Under the pieces are notes generated by a model, which worked only from the letters and a program-made list of their open reading frames with translations, did no database searches and was not told the origin of the DNA. Positions 43,706 to 52,984 of a stretch of DNA of 64,000 nucleotides are shown one piece after another. A program made the position numbers and the translations under genes. Where the stretch lies: positions 124,001 through 188,000 of the forward strand of contig NZ_VXDB01000009.1 in the NCBI RefSeq assembly GCF_008711325.1, read 5' to 3'. How positions within the stretch are numbered: position 1 is the stretch's first letter; each line of letters opens with the position of its first letter. This DNA is from Roseibium sediminis (GTDB lineage Bacteria > Pseudomonadota > Alphaproteobacteria > Rhizobiales > Stappiaceae).

Positions 43706-44653
43706 ATGTTGACACAGGATCAGGTCGAATTTTTCACGCGGGAAGGATACCTCGTCGTTGAAAACCTGGTGGACCCACGAACCCTTGAGGGGGTGAAGCG
43801 TGAATACTCCGCGCTCATGGATGATCTCTATGAGCGGTGGGTGGACGAGGGTAAGGTCAAACCGGCCCATGCCGGGATGACCTTCTGGGACAAGCTCGAT
43901 ATTGCCTACAAGGGCGGGTTTGACTGGTATCAGCCCTTTGATATCAGCCTGCCACAAGGCAACTTTACCGCGGAGACACCGATGCATTTCGGACCGGGGG
44001 TTTTCGATCTCGTGACCAACCGGGGCATTCTGGACGCGGTGGAGAGCCTCATTGGGCCGGAAATCACCTCCAATCCGATCCAGCATGTGCGGATAAAGCC
44101 GCCTCAGCGTGCCGTGGCGGCGTCCGAAAGCCGGGCCCACGTGATTGCGACCGACTGGCATCAGGACAAGGGCGTCACCTTGCCCGAGGCTGATGACACA
44201 ACCTTTGTCACGGTTTGGCTCGCAATAACCGATGCGACCATCGAAAATGGGTGCCTGCAGGTCGCCAGCGGTTCCTATACGGAAATGCTGCCGCATTGCA
44301 CGAAAACGCAGGTCGGGATCGCCGATCCGTTTCTGCCAAAGGACAATGCCGTTCCGCTGCCGGTGAAGGCGGGCGGGGCCGTTATCTTCCACCCATTGAC
44401 CCCGCACGGGTCGCTTTCAAACCAGTCCGACGGTTACCGCTGGTCGTTTGATCTTCGCTACAATGTGACCGGCCAGCCGACCGGCCGCAGCCATTTTCCG
44501 GACTTTGTTGCCCGGTCCAGGTCCAATCCTGGCTCAGAACTGAAGGATTGGCGGGAGTGGAAACGCATGTGGGAAGACACGCGTGACCGGCTCGCCGCTG
44601 CCCCGTTCATTGCCCAACACCGCTGGGATGCCAGTGGCCCTTATTGCGCCTGA
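43706..44653 (+). CDS. Phytanoyl-CoA dioxygenase (PhyH) family protein
   Basis: This is a predicted Fe(II)/2-oxoglutarate-dependent oxygenase, 315 residues long. The metal-binding facial triad is visible: His152 and Asp154 in DWHQDKG and His234 in TPHGSLSN, with Arg245 in GYRWSFDLR as the likely 2-oxoglutarate ligand. Family members hydroxylate varied small molecules, including ectoine and phosphonates, not only phytanoyl-CoA. Here it sits between a TRAP transporter and a sugar-acid lyase, so it may prepare the imported substrate, for example by oxidative demethylation or desulfation. That role is inference. GAGGAGG precedes the start. Confidence 0.88.
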   Translation: MLTQDQVEFFTREGYLVVENLVDPRTLEGVKREYSALMDDLYERWVDEGKVKPAHAGMTFWDKLDIAYKGGFDWYQPFDISLPQGNFTAETPMHFGPGVFDLVTNRGILDAVESLIGPEITSNPIQHVRIKPPQRAVAASESRAHVIATDWHQDKGVTLPEADDTTFVTVWLAITDATIENGCLQVASGSYTEMLPHCTKTQVGIADPFLPKDNAVPLPVKAGGAVIFHPLTPHGSLSNQSDGYRWSFDLRYNVTGQPTGRSHFPDFVARSRSNPGSELKDWREWKRMWEDTRDRLAAAPFIAQHRWDASGPYCA

Positions 44654-44659
44654 GACATC

Positions 44660-46168
44660 ATGAAAACAATACAACTTGATCCCAGTGACAATGTTGCAGT
44701 CGCGCGGGAGCGGCTGGAAGTTGGCGAAGCCTTGGGCGGGGGAGCTACGCTTGAGCCGATCCCGTCCGGACACAAGGTCGCCCTTTCTCGGATAGCCCGC
44801 GGGGAGGCGGTGCGAAAATACGCTCAGGTGATCGGTTTTGCGGCTGAGGACATTGAAGCCGGCGCTCATGTTCACACGCATAATGTCGAGTTCCGCAATG
44901 TCTCCGGGTCATACGAGTTCTCAACGAACCTTCGTCCGGTTGCCATGGTTCCGGACACAAGCCGTGACAGTTTCATGGGATATCGGCGGAGCAATGGCAG
45001 GGTCGGGACGCGCAACTACATTGCGATCCTGACCTCCGTGAACTGTTCTGCCACCGCTGCCCGCATGATTGCAGCAGCCTTTGGCCCTGAAGAAATGGCG
45101 GCCTATCCCAATGTGGATGGGGTCGTGGCCTTTGTGCATGGAACCGGCTGCGGCATGGCCGGGTCGGGTGACGGGTTCTCGGCGCTTCAACGGGTCATGT
45201 GGGGCTATGCACGTCACCCCAATCATGGCGGGGTCGTCATGGTCGGGCTTGGCTGCGAGATGAACCAGATCGACTGGCTTCTGGAAGCCTATGGCATCGA
45301 AAAGGGCCCGCTGTTTCAGACCATGAACATTCAGGACGTTGCGGGCCTTCGAAAGACTGTTGAACTGGGCATCGAAAAGGTTCGGGCGATGCTGCCGTTG
45401 GTCAATGAAGCCCGGCGTGAACCCTGTCCGGCATCCGAGCTTATGGTCGCCCTTCAGTGCGGCGGGTCAGATGCGTGGTCTGGCGTTACGGCCAATCCGG
45501 CTCTTGGCTACGCGTGTGACCTTCTCGTTGCGCAGGGCGGGACCGGAGTTCTGGCGGAAACGCCGGAAATTTATGGTGCCGAGCACCTCCTGACCCAACG
45601 GGCCATGGATCGGAAGACCGGTGACAAGCTGATCGAGCTGATCCGCTGGTGGGAGGATTACACCGCGCGCAACAAGGGCTCGATGGACAACAATCCGAGC
45701 CCCGGCAACAAGAAGGGTGGGTTGACGACGATCCTCGAAAAGTCCCTTGGAGCTGCCGCCAAAGGGGGTACAACTCCGCTTACCGGGGTCTACAAGTATG
45801 GCGAACCGGTCACCGCAAAGGGCTTCACTTTCATGGATTCGCCGGGATATGACCCGGCTTCGGTAACCGGGCAGATTGCTTCCGGGTGCAATCTGGTCGC
45901 CTTCACTACGGGGCGCGGGTCTGCTTTCGGGTCCAAACCGTCTCCCTGCATCAAGATTTCCACCAACACTGCCATGTATGACCGCATGGTCGAGGACATG
46001 GATGTGAATGCCGGTGCGATGCTGACGGACGGGGTCAGCCTGGAGGAAAAGGGCCGCGAGATTTATGAGCTCCTGTTGCGGGTTGCTTCCGGTGAACAGT
46101 CGAAATCGGAAGCGCAGGGGCTCGGCGACTTCGAGTTCGTTCCCTGGCAAATCGGAGCGGTGATGTGA
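44660..46168 (+). CDS. UxaA/GarD-family dehydratase (altronate dehydratase-like)
   Basis: This is a lyase that removes water from a 2,3-dihydroxy (sugar) acid, giving a 2-keto-3-deoxy acid. The 502-residue product has an N-terminal SAF domain (IPSGHKVALSRIARGEAVRKY, HVHTHNVEF) and the UxaA core (GYRRSNGRVGTRNYIAIL, MVGLGCEMNQ, LQCGGSDAWSGVTANPALG, GSKPSPCIKISTN). Cys, His and Glu residues expected to bind iron are present. Altronate is the family namesake, but galactarate- and other acid-specific members exist. It lies 6 bases after the dioxygenase gene. Confidence 0.88.
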   Translation: MKTIQLDPSDNVAVARERLEVGEALGGGATLEPIPSGHKVALSRIARGEAVRKYAQVIGFAAEDIEAGAHVHTHNVEFRNVSGSYEFSTNLRPVAMVPDTSRDSFMGYRRSNGRVGTRNYIAILTSVNCSATAARMIAAAFGPEEMAAYPNVDGVVAFVHGTGCGMAGSGDGFSALQRVMWGYARHPNHGGVVMVGLGCEMNQIDWLLEAYGIEKGPLFQTMNIQDVAGLRKTVELGIEKVRAMLPLVNEARREPCPASELMVALQCGGSDAWSGVTANPALGYACDLLVAQGGTGVLAETPEIYGAEHLLTQRAMDRKTGDKLIELIRWWEDYTARNKGSMDNNPSPGNKKGGLTTILEKSLGAAAKGGTTPLTGVYKYGEPVTAKGFTFMDSPGYDPASVTGQIASGCNLVAFTTGRGSAFGSKPSPCIKISTNTAMYDRMVEDMDVNAGAMLTDGVSLEEKGREIYELLLRVASGEQSKSEAQGLGDFEFVPWQIGAVM

Positions 46169-47214
46169 GTGAAGGCCGAAAGCTGCGGCTTGCCGTCATC
46201 GGCGCCGGGCTCATCGGAGAGCGGCATGCGCGACTAGCCGCCAAACACGATCGCTGGACACTTGCTGCCCTAGTCGATCCTGATCCTCGCCGGGAGGCAC
46301 TGGCGGCTGAACTTGGTTGCCAGTGGGTGCGCACCATAGACGAGCTGCAGTCTGGCGATATTGACGCGGCAATTGTCGCAACGCCCAACGGGCTGCACCT
46401 GAGCGGCGGACTGGCCTGCGCGGAGCGTGGATGGCCATGCCTGATTGAAAAGCCGATAGCCGATACGGTGGAGCAGGGGCAATCCTTGGTGGATGCCTTC
46501 GAGGCTGCAGGTGTTCCGCTGCTCATCGGCCATCATCGTCGATACCATCCTTTTGTCGCCAAGGCGCGGGAGATCCTCGACAAGGCCACATATGGCGTCC
46601 CGGTGATGGCATCGCTGATCTGGGCTGTCTGCAAGCCGCTGGAATACTTTCAGCAGGGAGATTGGCGGCTGCGCTCCGATGGCGGCCCGATCCTGATCAA
46701 TCTCATCCATGAAATGGATCTGGCTTTGCATCTTCTGGGGCCTGTCCGGCACGTACAGGCCATGACATCCAATGCGCAGCGGGGGGCGGCAGTCGAGGAC
46801 ACGGCAGGCGTGCTCCTGCGGTTCGAAAGCGGCGTGATCGCGACTATCTGCCTGTCCGATGCAGCCCTCAGCCCCTGGAGTTTTGAAGGGGCTTGCGGCG
46901 AGAACCCGCATATTGCCGAAACCGGGGTTTCATCGTGGAGGATCGGGTGTTCCAACGGCTCCATTGAATTTCCCGGACTGGAAGTCTGGCAGGATGCTGA
47001 GCACGGGCAAGGCAACTGGTCACGCCCGCTTGTCCAGACACGTCTTTCCGTGCCCAAGGTCGCGCCACTTGAAGAGCAACTGACCCATTTCGCCGATCTG
47101 GCCGAAGGGCTTTGTAATGAGCCGAAAGTCAGCGGACGAGACGGTCTTGCCGCTCTCAAAGCCATTGTTGCCATTCAAAAGGCGTCGCGAACCGGCGAGA
47201 TCGTTAATCCTTGA
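46165..47214 (+). CDS. Gfo/Idh/MocA family oxidoreductase
   Basis: This NAD(P)-dependent sugar or polyol dehydrogenase has 349 residues. It has an N-terminal Rossmann motif VIGAGLIGERHARLA, the conserved EKPIADTVEQG motif containing the catalytic-region Lys-Pro, and a C-terminal alpha/beta domain with GGPILINLIHEMDLALHLLG. The start is a GTG overlapping the previous stop by four bases. It probably oxidises a cyclic polyol or sugar-acid intermediate of the pathway encoded here. Confidence 0.88.
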   Translation: MSEGRKLRLAVIGAGLIGERHARLAAKHDRWTLAALVDPDPRREALAAELGCQWVRTIDELQSGDIDAAIVATPNGLHLSGGLACAERGWPCLIEKPIADTVEQGQSLVDAFEAAGVPLLIGHHRRYHPFVAKAREILDKATYGVPVMASLIWAVCKPLEYFQQGDWRLRSDGGPILINLIHEMDLALHLLGPVRHVQAMTSNAQRGAAVEDTAGVLLRFESGVIATICLSDAALSPWSFEGACGENPHIAETGVSSWRIGCSNGSIEFPGLEVWQDAEHGQGNWSRPLVQTRLSVPKVAPLEEQLTHFADLAEGLCNEPKVSGRDGLAALKAIVAIQKASRTGEIVNP

Positions 47215-47238
47215 ATTGAAAGCTTGAAAGGCAGTTAC

Positions 47239-48147
47239 ATGAGCAAACCTTCAATCGGATTCATCGGCCTCGGGCTCATGGGAACGGCCATGTGCAACCG
47301 TCTGGTCGATCAGGGATATGCGTTGAGCGTTGTTGCGAACCGGTCGCGGACGAATGTCGAGAAACTGGTTGCCCGCGGGGCGTGTGAGGTCAAGACTGCC
47401 CGGGATTTGGCTGCTGGCAGCGATATCGTGATGATCTGTGTCGATACATCTGCGTCCGTGGAAGCTCGGGTTTATGGAGAGAATGGGGTTCTGGCCGGGG
47501 TTCGGCCGGGCGCAACAGTCATCGATTTTGGAACCTCCTTGCCCGGATCAACCAAGAGCATCGCACACGACATGGCCGCGGTCGGTGTGACCTATCTTGA
47601 CGCACCACTCGGGCGCACGCCGTCGCACGCTCTTGAAGGCAAGCTCAATATCATGTGTTCGGGTGACGAAGCAGGGTTCCATCGTATGGAGCCGGTGCTC
47701 AAGGATCTCGGCGAGAACGTCTTTCATCTTGGCGAGGTGGGGACGGGTCATACGATCAAGCTGATCAATAACTTTTTCGCCATGACCACGGCCAATGCCA
47801 TGTCGGAAGCTTTCGCAATGGCAGACAAGGCCGGCGTAGATCGCCAAAAGCTGTACGATGTTATGGCTGCCGGGCCGCTTCGTTCTGGCATGATGGATTT
47901 CATCAAGGCCTATGCCATTGACGGTAACCGCGACATGCTGGCCTTTTCCGTTCGCAACGCTCGCAAGGATGTTGGCTACTATGCCAAGATGGCAGAGGAC
48001 CTTGAGGTTGAAAGCGTAATGGTGGCCGGGCCCCGACAGGCGCTTGGTCTTGCAATTTCTGCAGGACGTGGAGACACCTATGTCACGGAACAGGCTGATT
48101 TCTTTTCGCAGCTTTTTGGCAGCAAGCGGGATGAAAGTTCGACCTGA
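47239..48147 (+). CDS. Beta-hydroxyacid dehydrogenase, second copy in locus
   Basis: This 302-residue NAD(P)-dependent dehydrogenase of the 3-hydroxyisobutyrate family has Rossmann motif GFIGLGLMGTAMCNRL, substrate motif DAPLGRTPSHALEGKL and the catalytic Lys in GTGHTIKLINNFFAM. The usual DAPVSGG sequence is replaced by DAPLGRT, so substrate binding probably differs from the paralogue at 37893-38807. I chose the ATG at 47239 (MSKPSIGF). Its stop overlaps the start of the transporter gene. Confidence 0.86.
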   Translation: MSKPSIGFIGLGLMGTAMCNRLVDQGYALSVVANRSRTNVEKLVARGACEVKTARDLAAGSDIVMICVDTSASVEARVYGENGVLAGVRPGATVIDFGTSLPGSTKSIAHDMAAVGVTYLDAPLGRTPSHALEGKLNIMCSGDEAGFHRMEPVLKDLGENVFHLGEVGTGHTIKLINNFFAMTTANAMSEAFAMADKAGVDRQKLYDVMAAGPLRSGMMDFIKAYAIDGNRDMLAFSVRNARKDVGYYAKMAEDLEVESVMVAGPRQALGLAISAGRGDTYVTEQADFFSQLFGSKRDESST

Positions 48148-49088
48148 TGTCTGACGGCGCATCAGGAGGCTCGGACGACAAGGTTCTGACAGGTATTGTC
48201 CTGATGCTGGTGGCTTATCTGGTGTTCTCGTGCATCGACACCAGTTCCAAGTGGCTGACCCTTGCGGGTCTCTCTCCGCTGCAGGTCGCCTTCATGCGAT
48301 ATTTCGGGCACTTCACAGTGTCCCTTGGCTATCTTGGCCGGGGCAAGGTCGCCCTGAAATGCCCGACGCCGTGGCTGACTTTTCTTGTTCTCTTGCGGGG
48401 TGTTTTCCTCGCCGGATCGACGATCTTCAACTTCATTGCGATCCAGTACCTCCAACTCTCGCTGACGGCCTCGATCCTGTTCACTGCGCCGATCCTGATC
48501 TGTGCGCTGTCATGGCCCTTGCTGCGGGAGCCGGTTGGCATCTATCGCTGGTCGGCAATTGCTTTCGGGTTTTGCGGCGTTCTGATTGCCATTCGCCCGT
48601 TCGGGCAGGATTTTCACTGGGCGATCTTCCTGTCTCTCGGTGCGGCACTCAGCTTTGCGTTTTATTCGATCCTGACGCGTATGTTGGCCGATACCGTCGC
48701 GACGGACACGATGCAGTTCTATTCTGGACTGGTGGGAACAGTGGGCCTGCTGCCGTCCGCCATCCTGCTCTGGCAAATGCCGGAAACGGCCGTCCAATGG
48801 GCCTTGTTGCTGGCAATCGGCCTCTTTGGATGGGGTGGGCACCAGATGCTGACAACGGCCATGCGATATGCGCCTGCCAATGTGTTGATGCCCTATGGCT
48901 ATTCCCTGATCCTCTACATGACCTTCTGGGGCTATGTCGTCTTTGGCAATGTGCCTGATGCGTGGGCCGTCGTCGGCGCGATCATCATCGTTGCTGCCGG
49001 ACTGATCATCTGGTTTCGCGAGCGCAAACTGGCAGCCGAGCGGCGCAAGCAGATGCCGATTTCACTCGCTGAACCACCGCCTCAATGA
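48147..49088 (+). CDS. EamA/DMT superfamily transporter
   Basis: This inner-membrane protein has 313 residues and about ten hydrophobic segments arranged as two EamA repeats (first: VLMLVAYLVFSCIDTSSKWL; second begins near AIFLSLGAALSFAFYSILTRML). Members export or import metabolites such as amino acids, sugars or nucleotides. As the last gene of the TRAP operon it may expel an accumulating intermediate or provide a second uptake route. A charged C-terminal tail follows the last helix. Confidence 0.85.
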   Translation: MSDGASGGSDDKVLTGIVLMLVAYLVFSCIDTSSKWLTLAGLSPLQVAFMRYFGHFTVSLGYLGRGKVALKCPTPWLTFLVLLRGVFLAGSTIFNFIAIQYLQLSLTASILFTAPILICALSWPLLREPVGIYRWSAIAFGFCGVLIAIRPFGQDFHWAIFLSLGAALSFAFYSILTRMLADTVATDTMQFYSGLVGTVGLLPSAILLWQMPETAVQWALLLAIGLFGWGGHQMLTTAMRYAPANVLMPYGYSLILYMTFWGYVVFGNVPDAWAVVGAIIIVAAGLIIWFRERKLAAERRKQMPISLAEPPPQ

Positions 49089-49112
49089 AGCTGGCAGCAC
49101 CTGTTCAAAAAC

Positions 49113-50072
49113 TCAGTCTGCCATCACTGCAGCGCAGCCGGACAGGGCTGCATAGTCGTCGTTCAACAGCCAGACCGGAATTGCGGAAACGAGTTCCGAC
49201 TGGCGGCCCTTTGCCGAATAGGCGTTCGCGAAAACCGGGCTCTTGATGAAATCCCGCAAGCTGCGACTTACGCCGCCGCAAAGGACAATACCGCCTGTTG
49301 CCATGAAGACCAGCGCAAGGTCGCCGACAACACGGCCGAGCAAAGTGGTCCAGGTTGTTGCAGCTGCAACGCAGAGCCTGTCCGTCCGTGTGCTTGCCGA
49401 TGCAGATATATCGGCGGGGGAATAAGGGACTGCAGTTTCTCCCGCTTCAAGGCAACACCACTCATAGATTTCCCGAAGACCGGCTCCCGACAAGGCGCGT
49501 TCGTTGGAGGCGCGGGCTCGGTTGCGGGACAGATACTGCCAGAGGCGCAGTTCTTCTTCGTTGATGACCGGAAGCGTGCTGTGCCCGCATTCGCCGACGC
49601 CTACATGTCGATGATCTCCTGCAGGATACACCGCGGCGGCGTTGAAACCTGTTCCAGCCCCAACTACGAGGCGGGTTTGGCGGGGCAAGGGCTTGTGATC
49701 CGGGCCATGGATCTTGATCAGGCGCTCCGGGGTCAACCTGTCCATAGAGTGGGCGAGAGCTTCAAAGTCATTCAGGAACCGAACTTTCGCTCCTCCAAGG
49801 GTGCGTGTCAGGCTGTCGGCGTCAAACGTCCAGTCGTGGTTTGTCAGCCGGACGACTGTTCCCTGAACAGGGGCGGCAATTGCCAGTACAGCCCAGTGGC
49901 AGCTCGGATTTCCATGTTCGCTGAGATAAGCGCTGATTACATCATCTGGCGAGGCGAAGTCGGCATTGCGAAAACGAAGGATTGTGTCCTCGCAGACCTT
50001 GCCATCTTCAACGAGAGCAAGGCGTGTGTTGGTTCCGCCAATGTCCGCAGCCAGACCCTGACAGGCGTTCAT
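49113..50072 (-). CDS. glk: Glucokinase
   Basis: Glucokinase phosphorylates glucose to glucose-6-phosphate with ATP in the cytoplasm. The 319-residue product belongs to the bacterial Glk family (not ROK): N-terminal phosphate motif LAADIGGTNTRLAL, the catalytic-Asp segment RFLNDFEALAHS, VVGAGTGFNAA and GECGHSTLPV. It is the last gene of a sugar ABC transporter operon and overlaps the ATPase gene by four bases, which suggests that the imported sugar is glucose or yields glucose. Confidence 0.92.
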   Translation of the reverse strand: MNACQGLAADIGGTNTRLALVEDGKVCEDTILRFRNADFASPDDVISAYLSEHGNPSCHWAVLAIAAPVQGTVVRLTNHDWTFDADSLTRTLGGAKVRFLNDFEALAHSMDRLTPERLIKIHGPDHKPLPRQTRLVVGAGTGFNAAAVYPAGDHRHVGVGECGHSTLPVINEEELRLWQYLSRNRARASNERALSGAGLREIYEWCCLEAGETAVPYSPADISASASTRTDRLCVAAATTWTTLLGRVVGDLALVFMATGGIVLCGGVSRSLRDFIKSPVFANAYSAKGRQSELVSAIPVWLLNDDYAALSGCAAVMAD

Positions 50073-51184
50073 AGGCGCGCTCCGCTATCGACGTCAAAAT
50101 AGGAGACTTTGGAGAGGTCAAACCGGATGGGAACCGTCTGGCCAGCTTGAACATTCGCATCTGCAGAGAGACGAGCAATGGTCTCGGTTCCTCCCAGATT
50201 GATCACCGCATAGGTGTCGGCACCCGCAGGTTCCACCACATCAAGAATGCAGTCTGCGATCTGGCCCGGATCTCTTGACCCAGAGAGGGTGTCGGTCATC
50301 GCTTCAGGGCGCAGGCCGATGAGAATATCGCGTTTTTCCTCCGAGATTGCGGAGGAATCCGTCCGCATATCTTCCAGTTCCAGAACGGATCCACCTGGGG
50401 TCGGTATGGAGAGGCGAATTTTCCCGTCCTGCCGAACAGCAGTGCCGCGCATCAGGTTCATGGAGGGAGAGCCCATGAAATCGGCCACGAAGGCATTGAC
50501 CGGGGTGTTGTAGATTTCCTGCGGTGTGCCGATCTGCTGGATTATGCCATCCCTGAGCACGACAATCCGCGTCGCCAATGTCATCGCCTCGATCTGATCG
50601 TGCGTGACATAAACGATAGAGGCGCCCGTTGTCTGGTGAATGCGCTTGATCTCTGTGCGCATGGTCACCCGCAGCTTTGCGTCGAGATTGGACAGCGGTT
50701 CGTCGAAGAGAAACAGGGCTGGATCGCGTACAAGGGCACGGCCCATGGCAACGCGCTGGCGCTGGCCACCGGAAAGTTCGGCAGGTCTGCGATGCAGCAA
50801 GTGACCAATCTTCAAGAGCTCCGCGACTTCCGCCACCTTTTGCTTCCGTATTGCTTCCGGCACCTTGCGAACCTCAAGCCCGAAGCCGATGTTGCGCTCG
50901 ACGCTCATGTTCGGAAAAAGCGCGTAGGACTGGAAGACCATCGCGATATCCCGGTCAGCCGGTTCGCAATGGGTTCTGTCCTTTCCGGCGATATGGATCG
51001 AACCGGACGAGATTTCCGTCAGTCCGGAAATACAGCTCAAGAGCGTGGACTTGCCGCAACCGGATGGACCGACAAGAACCAGAAACTCGCCCTTGTCCAT
51101 GGCGATATTGATGTCTTTGAGAACATGGGTTTCGCCATAGAGTTTTTGCAGATTGTTGATCGAGAGAATGTGTTGATCCGACAT
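50069..51184 (-). CDS. Sugar ABC transporter ATP-binding protein (MalK/UgpC type)
   Basis: This is the ATPase of a CUT1-type carbohydrate importer, 371 residues long. It has Walker [13 protein letters not shown]-loop [13 protein letters not shown], signature [15 protein letters not shown], Walker [17 protein letters not shown] and switch [14 protein letters not shown]-terminal TOBE/regulatory domain follows (LIGLRPEAM near residue 280). I chose the start at 51184 (MSDQHILS). It is 40 bases downstream of the second permease gene and overlaps glk. Confidence 0.93.
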   Translation of the reverse strand: MSDQHILSINNLQKLYGETHVLKDINIAMDKGEFLVLVGPSGCGKSTLLSCISGLTEISSGSIHIAGKDRTHCEPADRDIAMVFQSYALFPNMSVERNIGFGLEVRKVPEAIRKQKVAEVAELLKIGHLLHRRPAELSGGQRQRVAMGRALVRDPALFLFDEPLSNLDAKLRVTMRTEIKRIHQTTGASIVYVTHDQIEAMTLATRIVVLRDGIIQQIGTPQEIYNTPVNAFVADFMGSPSMNLMRGTAVRQDGKIRLSIPTPGGSVLELEDMRTDSSAISEEKRDILIGLRPEAMTDTLSGSRDPGQIADCILDVVEPAGADTYAVINLGGTETIARLSADANVQAGQTVPIRFDLSKVSYFDVDSGARL

Positions 51185-51224
51185 GGGTTTGTCAGGTCCT
51201 CTTTGAATATGCACGGCTGCTGGG

Positions 51225-52064
51225 TCAGCCTTTGACAGATCCGGCCACGAGGCCTGAAACGATGAATTTCTGGAAGCAGATCGCAAGGATCGCAGGCGGC
51301 AGGGTTGCCATCACGCCGACTGTTGCGATGACGCCATAATCAGTCACCCGACCTGCCGAGAAGTCGGCAATGGCGACGGGCAGGGTCTTTGCGCTGAGGT
51401 CATTGGTGAAGATGAGCGCGTAGAAGAACTCGTCCCATGCGACCAGAAAGGACAGCATTGCCGTTGCCGCGATGGCTGGAAGCGCGAGCGGCAGCACCAC
51501 TTCGCGGATGGTGTAGGCAGTCGACGCGCCTTCCATGAACGCAGCCTGTTCCACTTCGATCGGCAAGACGTCGATATTCGACTTCATCAACCAGGTGGCG
51601 AAGGGCAGCAACATGGCGGTGTAGACCACGATCAGCGTCAGCGTCTTGTTGAGCATGCCAAGGCTGGAGAAAGTGGAATAGAGCGGCAGGATATAGGTGA
51701 TCGGCGGCATCATGATCGTTGCCAGAAAGGCAAAGAGCAGGACCATCGAAGCATTTCGGCGGGAAAAGGAATAGGCGGCGGGGACAGCCAGCAACAGGGC
51801 CAGAAGGGTTGCGCCACCTGCGGTCAGGATCGAATTCCGCAGGGCACTCAGGAAGCGCTCGCCGCTGCCATCGTTCAGATCAAGAAGGGTCTGGTAGCGG
51901 CTGAAGTCAACCTCGGACGGGATCCAGCGCAGCGGCACTTCGGTCAAGTCCGTGGGGGCGCTGATACTCATGGTGACCAGCCAGAGCAGGGGACCGGCGG
52001 TAAAGAGGGCGACAAGGACCACGCAGGCATAGAGCAGGACAGATTGCAGGAGCGAACGTCTCAT
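51225..52064 (-). CDS. Sugar ABC transporter permease (MalG type)
   Basis: This inner-membrane permease of a CUT1 importer has 279 residues and six predicted helices. The EAA loop is QAAFMEGASTAYTIREVVLPLALP, and the C-terminus ends FIVSGLVAGSVKG, typical of MalG-like partners. Its start overlaps the first permease gene by four bases. Confidence 0.92.
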   Translation of the reverse strand: MRRSLLQSVLLYACVVLVALFTAGPLLWLVTMSISAPTDLTEVPLRWIPSEVDFSRYQTLLDLNDGSGERFLSALRNSILTAGGATLLALLLAVPAAYSFSRRNASMVLLFAFLATIMMPPITYILPLYSTFSSLGMLNKTLTLIVVYTAMLLPFATWLMKSNIDVLPIEVEQAAFMEGASTAYTIREVVLPLALPAIAATAMLSFLVAWDEFFYALIFTNDLSAKTLPVAIADFSAGRVTDYGVIATVGVMATLPPAILAICFQKFIVSGLVAGSVKG

Positions 52065-52954
52065 GCTGCGCCTCCCTGAGACTGCCGACGGGCGGCGGCA
52101 TAGTAGCCGAGGATCATCACTGCGCTGATGCCGGCGACAAGCACCGCATAGGACGCGCCGCTGCCGCTTCGCAGATAGTTGAAGTATTCCTGATAGACAT
52201 AGAAGCTGGCGGTCTTGGTGGAATCTGCCGGGCCTCCACCGGTCATGACATAGACAATGTCAAAGACCCGGAAGGCTTCGATTGTTCTTAGCACCATGAC
52301 AACCATCAGCGGGCCTGCGATCCAGGGCAGGGTGATGGACCAGAAGCGCTTCCACGGGCTGGCCCCTTCCACGGCGGCAGCCTTCAGCAGGTCGCCGGGT
52401 ACTGTCTGCAGGGCGGCAAGTGCCACATAGGCAACCAGCGGGAAATTCTTCCACATATCTGCGAGGATGACCATATGCATTGCGGTCATCGGGTCGCCGA
52501 TCCAGCTGCGATAATCGCTGATGAAACCGAGCTGATAGAGCATCGAATTCAGCGCGCCATAGTCCGGGTGATAGATCAGCCGCCACGCCACTGCATTGAC
52601 GATGGTGGGGACGGCCCAAGGCAGGATGATCAGCGCGCGAAGGAGCGTGCGTCCCTTGAACTGCTGGTTCAACAAAACCGCGATGGCGACCCCTATCACG
52701 CCTTCCAACCCGACGGAGACGACGGTGAAATAAAGCGTGCGGAACAGGGCGTCCTGAAAATCGGGATCGGTCAGGGCATAGATGTAGTTTTCAAGGCCGA
52801 TGAAATGTGTCGGCGTTGGAAGCGCGGATATCCTTGTGTCGGTAAAACTCAGCCAAAACGTATTGGCGAGCGGCATCAGGGTTATCAGCGCCAGGACGGC
52901 CATGGCCGGCGCCAGCAGGAACCATTTTTCTCGTAACTGGCGTCGGCCAAGCAT
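52061..52954 (-). CDS. Sugar ABC transporter permease (MalF type)
   Basis: This is the partner permease of 297 residues with about six helices. The ATPase-docking EAA loop is KAAAVEGASPWKRFWSITLPWIAGPL. It lacks the large periplasmic insertion seen in MalF or in the permease at 60236-61477. AAGGAGGAG lies before the start. It is second in the operon, 30 bases after the binding-protein gene. Confidence 0.92.
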   Translation of the reverse strand: MLGRRQLREKWFLLAPAMAVLALITLMPLANTFWLSFTDTRISALPTPTHFIGLENYIYALTDPDFQDALFRTLYFTVVSVGLEGVIGVAIAVLLNQQFKGRTLLRALIILPWAVPTIVNAVAWRLIYHPDYGALNSMLYQLGFISDYRSWIGDPMTAMHMVILADMWKNFPLVAYVALAALQTVPGDLLKAAAVEGASPWKRFWSITLPWIAGPLMVVMVLRTIEAFRVFDIVYVMTGGGPADSTKTASFYVYQEYFNYLRSGSGASYAVLVAGISAVMILGYYAAARRQSQGGAA

Positions 52955-52984
52955 GTTCGTTCTCCTCCTTCCGAACCGTGTGAC

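Noticed and set aside
43304-44407. Minus-strand frame of 367 codons over dctM and the dioxygenase gene
   Set aside because: It is antisense to two well-supported genes and has no family features.
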